A stretch of 64,000 nt of DNA from Micavibrio sp. UBA2705. Its GTDB lineage: Bacteria > Pseudomonadota > Alphaproteobacteria > Micavibrionales > Micavibrionaceae. Under the pieces are notes generated by a model. The model ran no database searches. It had not been told where the DNA came from and worked only from the letters and a program-made list of their open reading frames with translations. This document shows, piece by piece, positions 55,932 through 64,000 of the stretch (its first letter is position 1; every line of letters begins with the position of its first letter). Made by a program: the position numbers and the translations under genes. The stretch spans positions 924 through 64,923 of the forward strand of contig DELD01000002.1 of the NCBI GenBank assembly GCA_002354205.1. The letters are read 5' to 3'.

Positions 55932-57371
55932 ATGGTTGCCCTTAGCTTTATATCCTTCCTTCTTTTATTCGTTTTCATTGGCGCAATGTCTTTTTTTAAA
56001 AAGAAGAAGACATCGCAAGATTATTTGCTCGCCAATCAAAGCGTCAAACCGTGGCTTGTCGCACTTTCAGCCGTCGCGACCAATAATAGCGGTTATATGT
56101 TTGTCGGACAGATCGGCTTTACTTATCTTTACGGCCTGCATTCCATTTGGTTAATGATTGGCTGGGTCTTGGGTGACTTTGTCAGTTCAATCTTCGTTCA
56201 TAAACGCCTGCGAGCAAAAACAGAAGAACGTAAAGTGATGAGCTTCGCGACATTACTAAGCCAGTGGCAGGGCGGCGAATTTAAAAAGCTCCGCGTCATT
56301 TGCGGCCTCATTACCCTGATTTTCCTTGGCACATATGCCGCCGCGCAGCTCAACGCGGGCAGCAAGGCGCTCCACGTCATGTTTGGCTGGGATTACGCCC
56401 TCGGCGCAATTATTGGTAGTGTCATCGTTCTCTCATATTGTTTTGCAGGCGGCATTCGCGCATCAATCTGGACCGATGCCGCGCAATCTTTTGTCATGTT
56501 TGCCGCAATGAGTTTGATGGTCGTCATCAGCCTTGTCACATTAGGCGGCGTGCCGAACTTCATTGATAGCCTCTATAACGTCTCGCCAGATTACATGGCG
56601 CTCTTCCCTGATACTACATTCTTGGGCAGCGCAGCGCTTGCTTCCGCGCTCTTTGTTATTGGTTGGTTCTTTGCCGGCGCTGGCGTGATTGGCCAGCCAC
56701 ATATTATGGTGCGTTTCATGACGATTGATGATACAAAAAACATGAACCGCGCCCGCGCTTATTACTATGGGTGGTTTATTAGCTTTTATATGCTGACCAT
56801 TATCACGGCGCTTGCCGCGCGCCTGTTGCTGCCCGAAGTCAGCAGTTTTGATGCCGAGCTTGCTTTGCCAACATTAGCGCAGCAATTACTGCCCGATATT
56901 TTAGTTGGCCTTGTTATTGCCGGCCTGTTCGCCGCAACAATGTCGACAGCAGATTCGCAAATCTTAAGCTGCACCGCGGCGCTCACCAATGATTTGTTCC
57001 CCAAAAAGCTCTCTGGTTATAAAGCCAATAAGCTTTCCACGGTGTTTATCACGGCGCTCGCCTTGTGCATTGCTCTATTTGGCAGCAAGAGCGTCTTTAG
57101 CCTTGTTTTAATTGCATGGTCAGCGCTTGCCAGCGCCTTCGCCCCATTATTAATCCTCTACGCCTTTAAGCGCAAAGTCAGCGAATACCAAGCCATTGCG
57201 ATGGTGCTCAGCGGCATTGGCGGCATGGTGCTGTGGCGCTATTTCGACCTCAACAACATCACATATGAAATTGTCCCTGGCGTGTTAACGGGTTTTGCCG
57301 TCTACGCATTATGGGGCAGTTGCAAATGCGCAGCATCCGCGCTAAAAAAGCCTGAAGGGCAACAGCAATAA
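55932..57371 (+). CDS. Sodium:solute symporter (SSS family, PutP/PanF-like)
   Basis: 479 residues, about 13 TM segments. Family motifs: QSVKPWLVALSAVATNNSGY (substrate- and sodium-site TM1), GWVLGDFVSSIF, GTYAAAQLNAGSKALHVMFG, WTDAAQSFVMFAAMS, AGAGVIGQPHIMVRFMTIDD, and VGLVIAGLFAATMSTADSQI. These match the SSS/PutP-type sodium/proline-pantothenate-class proteins. Substrate cannot be fixed; the next gene is a homocysteine methyltransferase-family gene, which might hint at a methylated amino-acid donor, but this is inference. Confidence 0.85.
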   Translation: MVALSFISFLLLFVFIGAMSFFKKKKTSQDYLLANQSVKPWLVALSAVATNNSGYMFVGQIGFTYLYGLHSIWLMIGWVLGDFVSSIFVHKRLRAKTEERKVMSFATLLSQWQGGEFKKLRVICGLITLIFLGTYAAAQLNAGSKALHVMFGWDYALGAIIGSVIVLSYCFAGGIRASIWTDAAQSFVMFAAMSLMVVISLVTLGGVPNFIDSLYNVSPDYMALFPDTTFLGSAALASALFVIGWFFAGAGVIGQPHIMVRFMTIDDTKNMNRARAYYYGWFISFYMLTIITALAARLLLPEVSSFDAELALPTLAQQLLPDILVGLVIAGLFAATMSTADSQILSCTAALTNDLFPKKLSGYKANKLSTVFITALALCIALFGSKSVFSLVLIAWSALASAFAPLLILYAFKRKVSEYQAIAMVLSGIGGMVLWRYFDLNNITYEIVPGVLTGFAVYALWGSCKCAASALKKPEGQQQ

Positions 57372-57383
57372 GCGGAAAAATAT

Positions 57384-58286
57384 ATGAGCGATATCATCTT
57401 GCTTGATGGCGGCATGGGCCAAGAACTGATCAAACGATACAGCGGCAAAGCAACGCCGCTATGGTCGGCGCAGGTCATGCTTGATGCACCTGAATTAGTG
57501 CAAGAAACCCATGCGGGCTTCATTAATGCGGGCGCAAAAATCATCACGCTGAATAACTATACGGCAACGCCATGCCGCCTTGAACGTGATGCATCACTGG
57601 AGCTATTGCAGCCGCTGCACGACGCCGCAATAAGCGCTGCAGAAAAGGCCATCGACCAAACACAGCGCCGTGATGTGCGCATAGCGGGCTGCCTCCCACC
57701 TTTAATGGCAAGTTACATTGCGCAGGCCGTACCGCCAGAAGATGAATGCCTTGAACATTATCATGCGCTTGCCGCGCTACAAGCGCGCGCCTGTGATTTA
57801 TTCATCTGCGAGACCATGTCAACCATTGCCGAAGCACGCGCCGCCGTATATGCCGCAAAAGCAGTAAACAAGGAAATATGGGTCGGCTTTGCCCTTGATG
57901 AGCGCAGCCATAATTTGCGCTCTGGCGAAACGCTGCAGAATGCCATCACCGCGATGAACGCCCTGAATGTCGATGCCATTTTATTAAATTGCGCCGCGCC
58001 GAAAACCATTGATACAAATCTGCCAAGCGTAATATCAAACACCAAAAATGCAGGCGCATACGCCAATGCATTTGAAAGCGTCGAAGCCCTTGGCCCAGGC
58101 GGCACGGTCGAATGCCTGAAGGAGCGCCACGACTTAACCGCCGAGGAATACGCCGCTCATGCCCTCAGCTGGGTTGATATGGGCGCGCGCATTGTCGGCG
58201 GCTGCTGCGCGATTGGCCCTAAATATATAGCGCAGCTCCATAAAGCGCTCATAGAAAAAGGCCATCACATAACAAACGCTTTGTAA
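57384..58286 (+). CDS. Homocysteine S-methyltransferase family protein
   Basis: 300 residues. LDGGMGQELIKRYSGKATPL at the N-terminus, GFINAGAKIITLNNYTATPC, FICETMSTIAEA, AILLNCAAPKTID (zinc Cys), and GARIVGGCCAIGPKYIAQL with the paired zinc Cys. All three zinc Cys positions are present, so it is probably active as a methyl donor-dependent (S-methylmethionine or betaine type) methyltransferase. It starts 12 bp after the symporter stop in the same direction, so the two are likely one transcript, possibly uptake plus use of the same methyl donor. The start ATG has only a weak ribosome-binding site. Confidence 0.85.
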   Translation: MSDIILLDGGMGQELIKRYSGKATPLWSAQVMLDAPELVQETHAGFINAGAKIITLNNYTATPCRLERDASLELLQPLHDAAISAAEKAIDQTQRRDVRIAGCLPPLMASYIAQAVPPEDECLEHYHALAALQARACDLFICETMSTIAEARAAVYAAKAVNKEIWVGFALDERSHNLRSGETLQNAITAMNALNVDAILLNCAAPKTIDTNLPSVISNTKNAGAYANAFESVEALGPGGTVECLKERHDLTAEEYAAHALSWVDMGARIVGGCCAIGPKYIAQLHKALIEKGHHITNAL

Positions 58287-58293
58287 TGGCCTT
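58258..58293 (-). terminator. Terminator after valS
   Basis: 8-bp stem AAGGCCAT / ATGGCCTT with a 20-nt loop; on the minus strand it runs into a TTTTT tract. It overlaps the 3' end of the convergent methyltransferase gene. Confidence 0.6.
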
Positions 58294-58320
58294 ATCATTC
58301 ATTTTTATCAGGCGAAGGGC

Positions 58321-60831
58321 TTAGCCCTCTGCCGCCATGGGCGTAATGGTAAAGGCTGTGTCTTCACCGTCATTAGCGGTTTCGATGTTCAGGGCTTTGG
58401 CGCGCGCGGCGGAAAGCAGTGACATTTCAATGCCGCGCAGGCGTGCGCTGACATCACCATCGGTGCTGCCCAGAGCGATCGTTACCGATTCCAGCAATGA
58501 ACCTGCGCCAATTTGCTGTTCAGAGCGCAAGCGGCGTACGCCAGCAAGCGTTTTCAGGACGTAATCCATATCCGCTTCCCCATCGCTGCCTAAAATTTCA
58601 GCATCCGCTTTTGGCCATGCAGAAACATGTAAAGATGAGTAATCTTCGCCGAACTTACCTGCTTGCTGATAAATTTCTTCGGTAATAAATGGCGTGAACG
58701 GCGCAAAAAGGCCAAGCAATATACGCAATGAATCATATAATGTTGCCTGCGCAGAAAGCCGCGCCGCATCATCCCAATCATAATTTTCCCAAAAACGCGC
58801 TTTGGTAAGCTCCAGATAGTTATCACAGAACGTCCCCCAGAAGAATTTATGCAGCTTTTCTTTCGCGCTCGCATAATCAAAGCCTTCAAAAGCCGTGGTC
58901 ATTTCATCTGCTAATTGATGCAGTTTCTTAAGTAACCAGCGGTCCTCTAATGTACGATCTTCAAATTTCGGGAAGTTTGCAGGTTCAACATTTTCACCCA
59001 TATACATGAACGCCATCCGCGCCACATTCCAAAGCTTGACGACAACCTTACGGCCATCTTTGACTTCTTTTTCATGGTAGCGTAAATCTTGCCCAAGCTG
59101 CGAGTTTGCCGCCCAATAACGCAGCGCATCTGCGCCATATTTCTCAACAACTGAACCAGGGTCATAACGGTTATAGCCGTTCGCATCGGTAAATTTCTCA
59201 AGGTCACGCTTTGAAACCTTTTTACCTTGCTCATTGAGCCCCCAGCCAGAAATCATGACGTTTTTCCACGGCAAGCTATCGGTGTGATATTCAGACTTAA
59301 TCAATGTATAAAACAGCCATGTACGGATAATTTCAAACGCTTGTACGCGCAGATCCATCGGGTAAATATCCATTGACCCTTTAACATCATCACGCCCTGC
59401 CCAATTGGCATTGATTAATGGCGAAACAGATGAAGTCATCCATGTTTCCATCACATCGGTTTCAGGAACAATCGTCATACCAGCATATTTTTCCTGCGCC
59501 CATTTGGGTGGCTGGCTTTCAAGCGGGTCAAGCGGCAAGTCAGCTTCATCAGCCAAAATCACATCCCCAGTTTCTTGCACATACCAAATAGGGAACGGCA
59601 CGCCGTAAAAACGCTGGCGTGAGATATTCCAGTTATATTTCAACCCGTCAATCCAATGTTCAAGGCGCACTTTCATCCAATCAGGGAACCATTCCAATTG
59701 GTTCATACGCGCGCGGAAGCGCTCTTTATGGTCAAGCACGTTAATGAACCATTGCGGCGCCATGACAAACTCAACCGGCTGTTCAGAGCGTTCGCCAACA
59801 GTGACATTTTGAACAATTTTTTGCTCTGCGCGAATAAGCTCAGCTTCTTTCAAGTCATTGACAATATTGGCGCGGGCATTAATCGCATCAAGGCCGGCAT
59901 ATTTGCCTGCCGCTTCGGTCATTTTGCCATCTGGCCCCATGATGATGCGGGTATCAAGCTTGTCTTCTTTCCATTTTTTAACGTCTTCGCCGTCGCCAAA
60001 GGTACAAACCTGCATCAAGCCTGTGCCAAATTCCACGTCAACTTCTTCGGATGTTTTAATCGGCACTTCTCGCCCATCAGATAATGGCACTTTCGCCATC
60101 TTACCGACCAGATGCTTATAACGCGCGTCATCAGGGTTACAGTACATTGCAACGCAGGCAGGGATAAGCTCTGGGCGCGTGGTTGAAATAATCAGATCTT
60201 CGCCATCAGGGCCTTCAAAGGCGATGTCATACATTTTGCCTTTGCGCTCAATCGTCTCGCAGTCCGCCTGCGCGAGCGCCGTTTCAAAATGCGTATCCCA
60301 CTGCACAGGCTCATCAGAGCGATAAATCAAACCTTTTTCATACAAATCTAAAAATGATTTTTGCGCCGTATGGCGTGAACGGTCATCAATGGTTGAATAA
60401 CGCAGGCTCCAGTCAACAGACAGGCCAAGCGAGCGCCATAATTCCTCATATGTCTTTGCGCCTTTCTGCGTTTCATCAATGCATAATGCACGGAAATCAG
60501 AACGGCTAATTTTCTTTTTATTTACTTTGTGCTTTTGTTCAACATAGCGCTCTGTTGGCAGGCCATTATCATCAAACCCCATTGGATAGAAAATGTTATA
60601 ACCAAGCATACGTTTGTAACGGATAAGGATTTCTGCCTGCGTATAAGACATAGCATGACCAACATGCAAATGCGCTGCAGAAACATAAGGCGGCGGCGTA
60701 TCAACCGAGAAAAGAGGCTTTTCGGAGTTTTGATCATAATCATAAATGCCTGTATCATCCCAAAGTTTGCGACATTTATTTTCTAACTCTGTATTTTCAA
60801 AACTTTTATCAAGCTCAGGAAAGTTTACCAT
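58321..60831 (-). CDS. valS: Valyl-tRNA synthetase (short archaeal/Rickettsiales-like form)
   Basis: 836 residues, against about 950 for most bacterial ValS; it lacks the C-terminal coiled coil. HIGH-type motif HVGHAMSYTQAEILIRYKRM, GYNIFYPMGFDDNGLPTERY, editing-domain motifs (TTRPELIPACVAM, GTGLMQVCTFGDGEDVKKW), and a KMSKS-type GKKVSKRDLEKF with Arg in the last position. WMTSSVSPLINANW and FYTLIKSEYHTDSLPWKNVM followed by ISGWGLNEQGKKVSK are intact. The QNVTVGERSEQPVEFVMAPQ region resembles the archaeal-like enzymes known in Rickettsiales. It charges tRNA-Val; it looks complete and functional. Confidence 0.94.
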   Translation of the reverse strand: MVNFPELDKSFENTELENKCRKLWDDTGIYDYDQNSEKPLFSVDTPPPYVSAAHLHVGHAMSYTQAEILIRYKRMLGYNIFYPMGFDDNGLPTERYVEQKHKVNKKKISRSDFRALCIDETQKGAKTYEELWRSLGLSVDWSLRYSTIDDRSRHTAQKSFLDLYEKGLIYRSDEPVQWDTHFETALAQADCETIERKGKMYDIAFEGPDGEDLIISTTRPELIPACVAMYCNPDDARYKHLVGKMAKVPLSDGREVPIKTSEEVDVEFGTGLMQVCTFGDGEDVKKWKEDKLDTRIIMGPDGKMTEAAGKYAGLDAINARANIVNDLKEAELIRAEQKIVQNVTVGERSEQPVEFVMAPQWFINVLDHKERFRARMNQLEWFPDWMKVRLEHWIDGLKYNWNISRQRFYGVPFPIWYVQETGDVILADEADLPLDPLESQPPKWAQEKYAGMTIVPETDVMETWMTSSVSPLINANWAGRDDVKGSMDIYPMDLRVQAFEIIRTWLFYTLIKSEYHTDSLPWKNVMISGWGLNEQGKKVSKRDLEKFTDANGYNRYDPGSVVEKYGADALRYWAANSQLGQDLRYHEKEVKDGRKVVVKLWNVARMAFMYMGENVEPANFPKFEDRTLEDRWLLKKLHQLADEMTTAFEGFDYASAKEKLHKFFWGTFCDNYLELTKARFWENYDWDDAARLSAQATLYDSLRILLGLFAPFTPFITEEIYQQAGKFGEDYSSLHVSAWPKADAEILGSDGEADMDYVLKTLAGVRRLRSEQQIGAGSLLESVTIALGSTDGDVSARLRGIEMSLLSAARAKALNIETANDGEDTAFTITPMAAEG

Positions 60832-60972
60832 TTCTTATCTAGTCCTTATGATTAGCGCGTTTAAGCCGCCTACTTTATAGTGACTAAATGAATAATTCAA
60901 GCAGATAAGCATGCAGAATGACCTGCAGATCACCAGATTTTATGAGAAAAACAATGCGAAGGCCGCACGGCA

Positions 60973-61767
60973 CTATGGCTTATTGGGCGGTTGCGGCGCG
61001 GTTTGTGGCGGCGCGGGCGGTAATGCAGGCGGTTGAAACATGCCATCACGCAGGAAATTTATTGTATATTGATGCGCAAGTGGGTCTAGCACCAATTGCG
61101 CATGGTCAGCGTGGAGCAATTCGTGATCCTTCATATAAGGGTGCTTTGTACTTTCCACGGCAACGCGCCCATCATTGGGACGGCCATGAAACAAATGCCG
61201 CGCAACGAAATATGCGCTGTTATCATCACCGCTAATACAGCCCAAATCATAGTTTAAAGGCTGCATATTTTGCATGACGGCGGCGCGGAAGGCGGTGGTA
61301 AGTTCATTGCCTGCAGGGCCAAAGGTAAAGCCGTAATATTTACGGTTCAGCGCGCGGCTTTGCATGAAATCAGCAACGTCACTGCCATGATAGGGTGTGC
61401 CCAATGTAACGACGCGCCCTAAACATTGTGGGCTGTGATCTTTGATAATATTTTCAACAACAAGCCCGCCCATTGAAAAACCAACAAAATGAGTTTTTTG
61501 TGCAGAGGCGTTAAATGTCGGGCTGAGGTGACGCTGCATAATATGTTCGGCACATTCCTTGACCGTTAAAGTCGTTGATGGGTAATCCCAATTATGCACT
61601 TCATAACCGGCGCGCACTAAGGCGCGCTCAAGTTCAACCATATCGGTATAATGGCCTGTCGCGCCGTGCAGCAACACAACGCGTTCATTTTTATTATCGC
61701 AGCAAATTTGCGCTTTTTCTTTAGAAACCCTGTGATTGACAAGTTGAGAATTATCCAAATTATCCAT
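60973..61767 (-). CDS. Alpha/beta-fold hydrolase (lipase-like)
   Basis: 264 residues, no signal peptide. VVLLHGATGHYTDMVELERA (oxyanion HG motif), THFVGFSMGGLVVENI with nucleophile Ser98, VVTLGTPYHGSDVADFMQSR (typical of triacylglycerol lipase/PGAP1-like proteins) and a final candidate His at LLHADHAQLVLDP. The C-terminal tail is Pro-rich (PPALPPAPPQTAPQPPNKP). Probable esterase or lipase of unknown substrate. Its start is separated from the LpxR-like gene by about 100 bp. Confidence 0.8.
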   Translation of the reverse strand: MDNLDNSQLVNHRVSKEKAQICCDNKNERVVLLHGATGHYTDMVELERALVRAGYEVHNWDYPSTTLTVKECAEHIMQRHLSPTFNASAQKTHFVGFSMGGLVVENIIKDHSPQCLGRVVTLGTPYHGSDVADFMQSRALNRKYYGFTFGPAGNELTTAFRAAVMQNMQPLNYDLGCISGDDNSAYFVARHLFHGRPNDGRVAVESTKHPYMKDHELLHADHAQLVLDPLAHQYTINFLRDGMFQPPALPPAPPQTAPQPPNKP

Positions 61768-61872
61768 CCCTATATACTTATTCTTATCAATTTATACATA
61801 TAGTGTTAGCACATCTCTTTATGGATAGCTAGCCCAGCACACTCAAATATACATAAGCCAAATGATCCGCGA

Positions 61873-62931
61873 TTAAAAACGGTAACCTACAGATATTGCG
61901 CCAAATAAGGACGGTTCATCTTGCCCATCAAATTCTTTTGAGCGCCAATTCAAGCTATAAGAAATCTGCGTCGCGCCGTAAGAAAGGCTAATTCCAGCGC
62001 TCGCATCCGCAACAAAGGTTTTCTTATCAACTGATGGGCTATCCTGAAAACTATTGCCATCAAGGAATATGTTGCGCGCAAAAGCACGCCCATCAAGGCC
62101 AATAAAAGCTGACCACGCAAATTCATTATCAGGCACAGCAAAAAAACCATTTCCCGGTATAGATGGACGCACCCGCATCGGCGGTGATTGCCATTGATAG
62201 CGCTGCGGCGTTAATTGCAGCGTCACCCCGCCAGAGCCATAAGTATAAATATTGCCCAGCGAAAAACCAGCATGGGGGCTAAGGCGTAAATGCAAATCAT
62301 GCATATCCACGGCATATGCTTCTGGCCAATTGCGCTGCCACGATAAAATCGCGCCGACTTCATTTTTAAGCTGATAATCCCAGCCTGAAGGGTCATCCGC
62401 GCCGACCAAATCATGCACGGTTTCCTGCACTTCTTCGCCCATAGACCACGGGCCAATAACCCCCAATGTAAGCTCTAAGGAATCGATTGTGTTTTTATTG
62501 ACGCTTGAAAACCCTGCGCTGCCATATAAAAACCCCGCATAAGGGCGATCTGACGGGTTTGGCGTACGCGCCGTAATATCGTCAGGCGTATATAAATTTT
62601 GTCCGACCGAATACGCAACAGATGTCGTTTCATTAAAAGTAAAAAACGGCAACATGCCATCAAGCGCAGCGATAATATCTGGCGACTTCATCCCGACATC
62701 AAAATAAGTCAGCCGCGTGCCATGAGTATAGTTTTGGTCACTACGTGATGCAAACATATCGTTCTCAAGCGTCAATGTCAGAAAATGGTTATCACTATCA
62801 AGCAACCCTTGCGGGATTCTCTCTTGAAAGCTTGGCTTTTCTAAGGTTGAAATCTGTGCTTGCGCATATGCTGCGCCGCTCGCAAGCGCCGCCAAGACTA
62901 CAATAAAATGAAAAAATACAACTCTACGCAC
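61873..62931 (-). CDS. Outer-membrane protein of the LpxR (DUF2219) family
   Basis: 352 residues from GTG 62929-62931 with AGGAG 7 nt upstream. Signal peptide about 1-24 (FHFIVVLAALASGAAYAQ). LpxR-type lipid A 3'-O-deacylase motifs: FLTLTLENDMFASRSDQNYT, HGTRLTYFDVG, AYSVGQNLYTPDDI, RPYAGFLYGSAGFS, and an outer-membrane barrel end (SLFGAISVGYRF, terminal Phe). The N and D residues of ENDMF and the H of THG match the catalytic region of Salmonella LpxR. Likely removes acyl chains from lipid A at the cell surface, but substrate here is unproven. Confidence 0.8.
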   Translation of the reverse strand: MRRVVFFHFIVVLAALASGAAYAQAQISTLEKPSFQERIPQGLLDSDNHFLTLTLENDMFASRSDQNYTHGTRLTYFDVGMKSPDIIAALDGMLPFFTFNETTSVAYSVGQNLYTPDDITARTPNPSDRPYAGFLYGSAGFSSVNKNTIDSLELTLGVIGPWSMGEEVQETVHDLVGADDPSGWDYQLKNEVGAILSWQRNWPEAYAVDMHDLHLRLSPHAGFSLGNIYTYGSGGVTLQLTPQRYQWQSPPMRVRPSIPGNGFFAVPDNEFAWSAFIGLDGRAFARNIFLDGNSFQDSPSVDKKTFVADASAGISLSYGATQISYSLNWRSKEFDGQDEPSLFGAISVGYRF

Positions 62932-63090
62932 GCGCGGCTCCTAGGGCTAAAACGCTTCACTATAGCGCCATAAAATCTTTTTTAACAGCTTATGCCCTAT
63001 AATAAATTTTAAGTATAGTGCTTTCACATCGCCGCGATAAAAGATAGAATACCCCCAACGATATATAATGGATTGTTGTAAGGTCAAATA

Positions 63091-64000
63091 ATGCATCAAG
63101 ATTTAGCATCCAAACCACAAAAAAAAACCTCCGCGATCGCGAACCCTCTGGGCAAAAAGTTTTCGAGGCTGTTCTTGGTTTACCTTGCCAGCATTAGCCT
63201 TATCGCAAGCGCTGTTTTCTTTATCTACTCTTACAATAAACAAAAAACCGCGCTTTTTACGACGATCAACAAGGAAATTGCCAGTACGGTGCAAAGCGCA
63301 AGCCTTGCCGCCTATACAATCGATAAACTTGTCGGACAGCACATGCTTGACGGACTTGTCCGCCGCCAAGAAATCAGCCACGCCCGCGTTTTGTTAGAAG
63401 ACAGCTCCATGCTCGCGCAGTCAGGGTCGCTCGCGATTAACCAAGATTCTCTGACATTATTGCTTTTCCCAGAGCTCAAGAAATTCGAGACCGATTTAAT
63501 TTTCGACATCCGCGATAATAGCTTTAATGTCGGTAAATTAATTATCGTGCCTAACTATGCAGAAGCCAAAAACACCATCCTGCATAATTTGACCAATGGG
63601 CTTATTCTGATTTTTTTAATTTCAATGATCTTATATTTCGCCATTCGCCACCTGATTAACAAAGAGCTTTCCGCACCCGTTATCGCACTCGCGCAGCAAA
63701 TATCTTCCTTTGAAGAAACCCAGCAAGAGCGATCAGAACAACAGCTTGATATACCTGCAAAGCACCAAAATGATGAAATTGGTTATCTGATTGAAAATTT
63801 CAACAGCCTGTTCCGTAGCCTCAAAGAAACCAAGACTTATGCATCAAATATAGAAGACACGCTTGAGACCACCGAAGCCCAATATACAGCTATGGTGGCC
63901 AACACATTTGAAATTTTTATGCGCCTGACCGAAAATGGCGAAATTGAATTCGTAAACCCCGCAATTAAGGACATTCTTAAATATTCGCTCAATGAGGTGA
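63091..64000 (+). CDS. Membrane sensor protein with HAMP and PAS domains (3' end outside window)
   Basis: 303 codons seen from ATG 63091 (AAGG 8 nt upstream); continues past the window. TM1 about 29-47 (LFLVYLASISLIASAVFFI), periplasmic sensor part about 48-165, TM2 about 170-190 (GLILIFLISMILYFAIRHLI), HAMP-like NKELSAPVIALAQQISSF ... DEIGYLIENFNSLF, a coiled coil, and the start of a PAS domain (ANTFEIFMRLTENGEIEFVN, PAIKDILKYSLNEV). The output domain (histidine kinase, GGDEF/EAL or other) is not visible, so the enzyme class cannot be named. Confidence 0.8.
   Translation, partial: MHQDLASKPQKKTSAIANPLGKKFSRLFLVYLASISLIASAVFFIYSYNKQKTALFTTINKEIASTVQSASLAAYTIDKLVGQHMLDGLVRRQEISHARVLLEDSSMLAQSGSLAINQDSLTLLLFPELKKFETDLIFDIRDNSFNVGKLIIVPNYAEAKNTILHNLTNGLILIFLISMILYFAIRHLINKELSAPVIALAQQISSFEETQQERSEQQLDIPAKHQNDEIGYLIENFNSLFRSLKETKTYASNIEDTLETTEAQYTAMVANTFEIFMRLTENGEIEFVNPAIKDILKYSLNEV

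Overview
The window looks like chromosome from an alphaproteobacterium. The best markers are a GcrA-type cell-cycle regulator with GANTC (CcrM-type) sites clustered in intergenic DNA, the acpS-lepB-rnc-era order, and the thrC / M16 peptidase / GNAT block. A Dot/Icm-type type IV secretion core, an ABC-F protein, an E. coli-type PepN and a short archaeal/Rickettsiales-like ValS would suit a host- or prey-associated lineage such as the Micavibrio or Holosporales/Rickettsiales neighbourhood, but this placement is inference. No rRNA, tRNA, CRISPR array, prophage or insertion sequence was recognised.

Region 1 (1-12.6 kb) is the most unusual. On the minus strand lie icmL/dotI, icmK/dotH, icmE/dotG and a partial gene at the icmG/dotF position, in the same order as the Legionella icm cluster. 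Divergent from them, on the plus strand, are five tightly packed paralogous genes (4850-11778) for exported proteins of a family I do not recognise. They share a central Met/Cys motif and a C-terminal motif. Four carry a Cys cluster right after the signal peptide; the fifth has this replaced by a beta-rich-looking domain. Facing them is an autoinducer-synthase-like / exosortase-associated acyltransferase gene.

Region 2 (12.7-28.9 kb) holds uup, pepN, a LemA gene, and a probable envelope-stress operon of two exported charged proteins, an ECF sigma factor, an anti-sigma-like membrane protein and another exported protein. Plus-strand genes follow: a DUF2235 hydrolase, a single 865-residue protein joining all three AmmeMemoRadiSam families (with an internal strong ribosome-binding site at the joint), DUF3592 and small membrane/exported proteins, and a bacterial sodium-channel homologue preceded by a 14-bp inverted repeat with GANTC in both arms.

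Region 3 (28.9-52.3 kb) is mostly housekeeping: gyrB, gcrA, era, rnc, lepB, acpS, a DsbD-alpha-like protein, yqgE, an EAL-domain protein, an M16 peptidase, thrC, an M32 carboxypeptidase, panB, a HisC-type aminotransferase and fadE. It also has a soluble chemoreceptor with three near-identical PAS domains that is broken by a one-base frameshift.

Region 4 (52.6-64 kb) has an FtsH-like protease with an enlarged periplasmic part, an SSS-family symporter, a homocysteine methyltransferase-family protein, valS, a lipase-like hydrolase, an LpxR-like outer-membrane protein and the start of a HAMP/PAS sensor. Most convergent gene pairs are separated by clear hairpin terminators.
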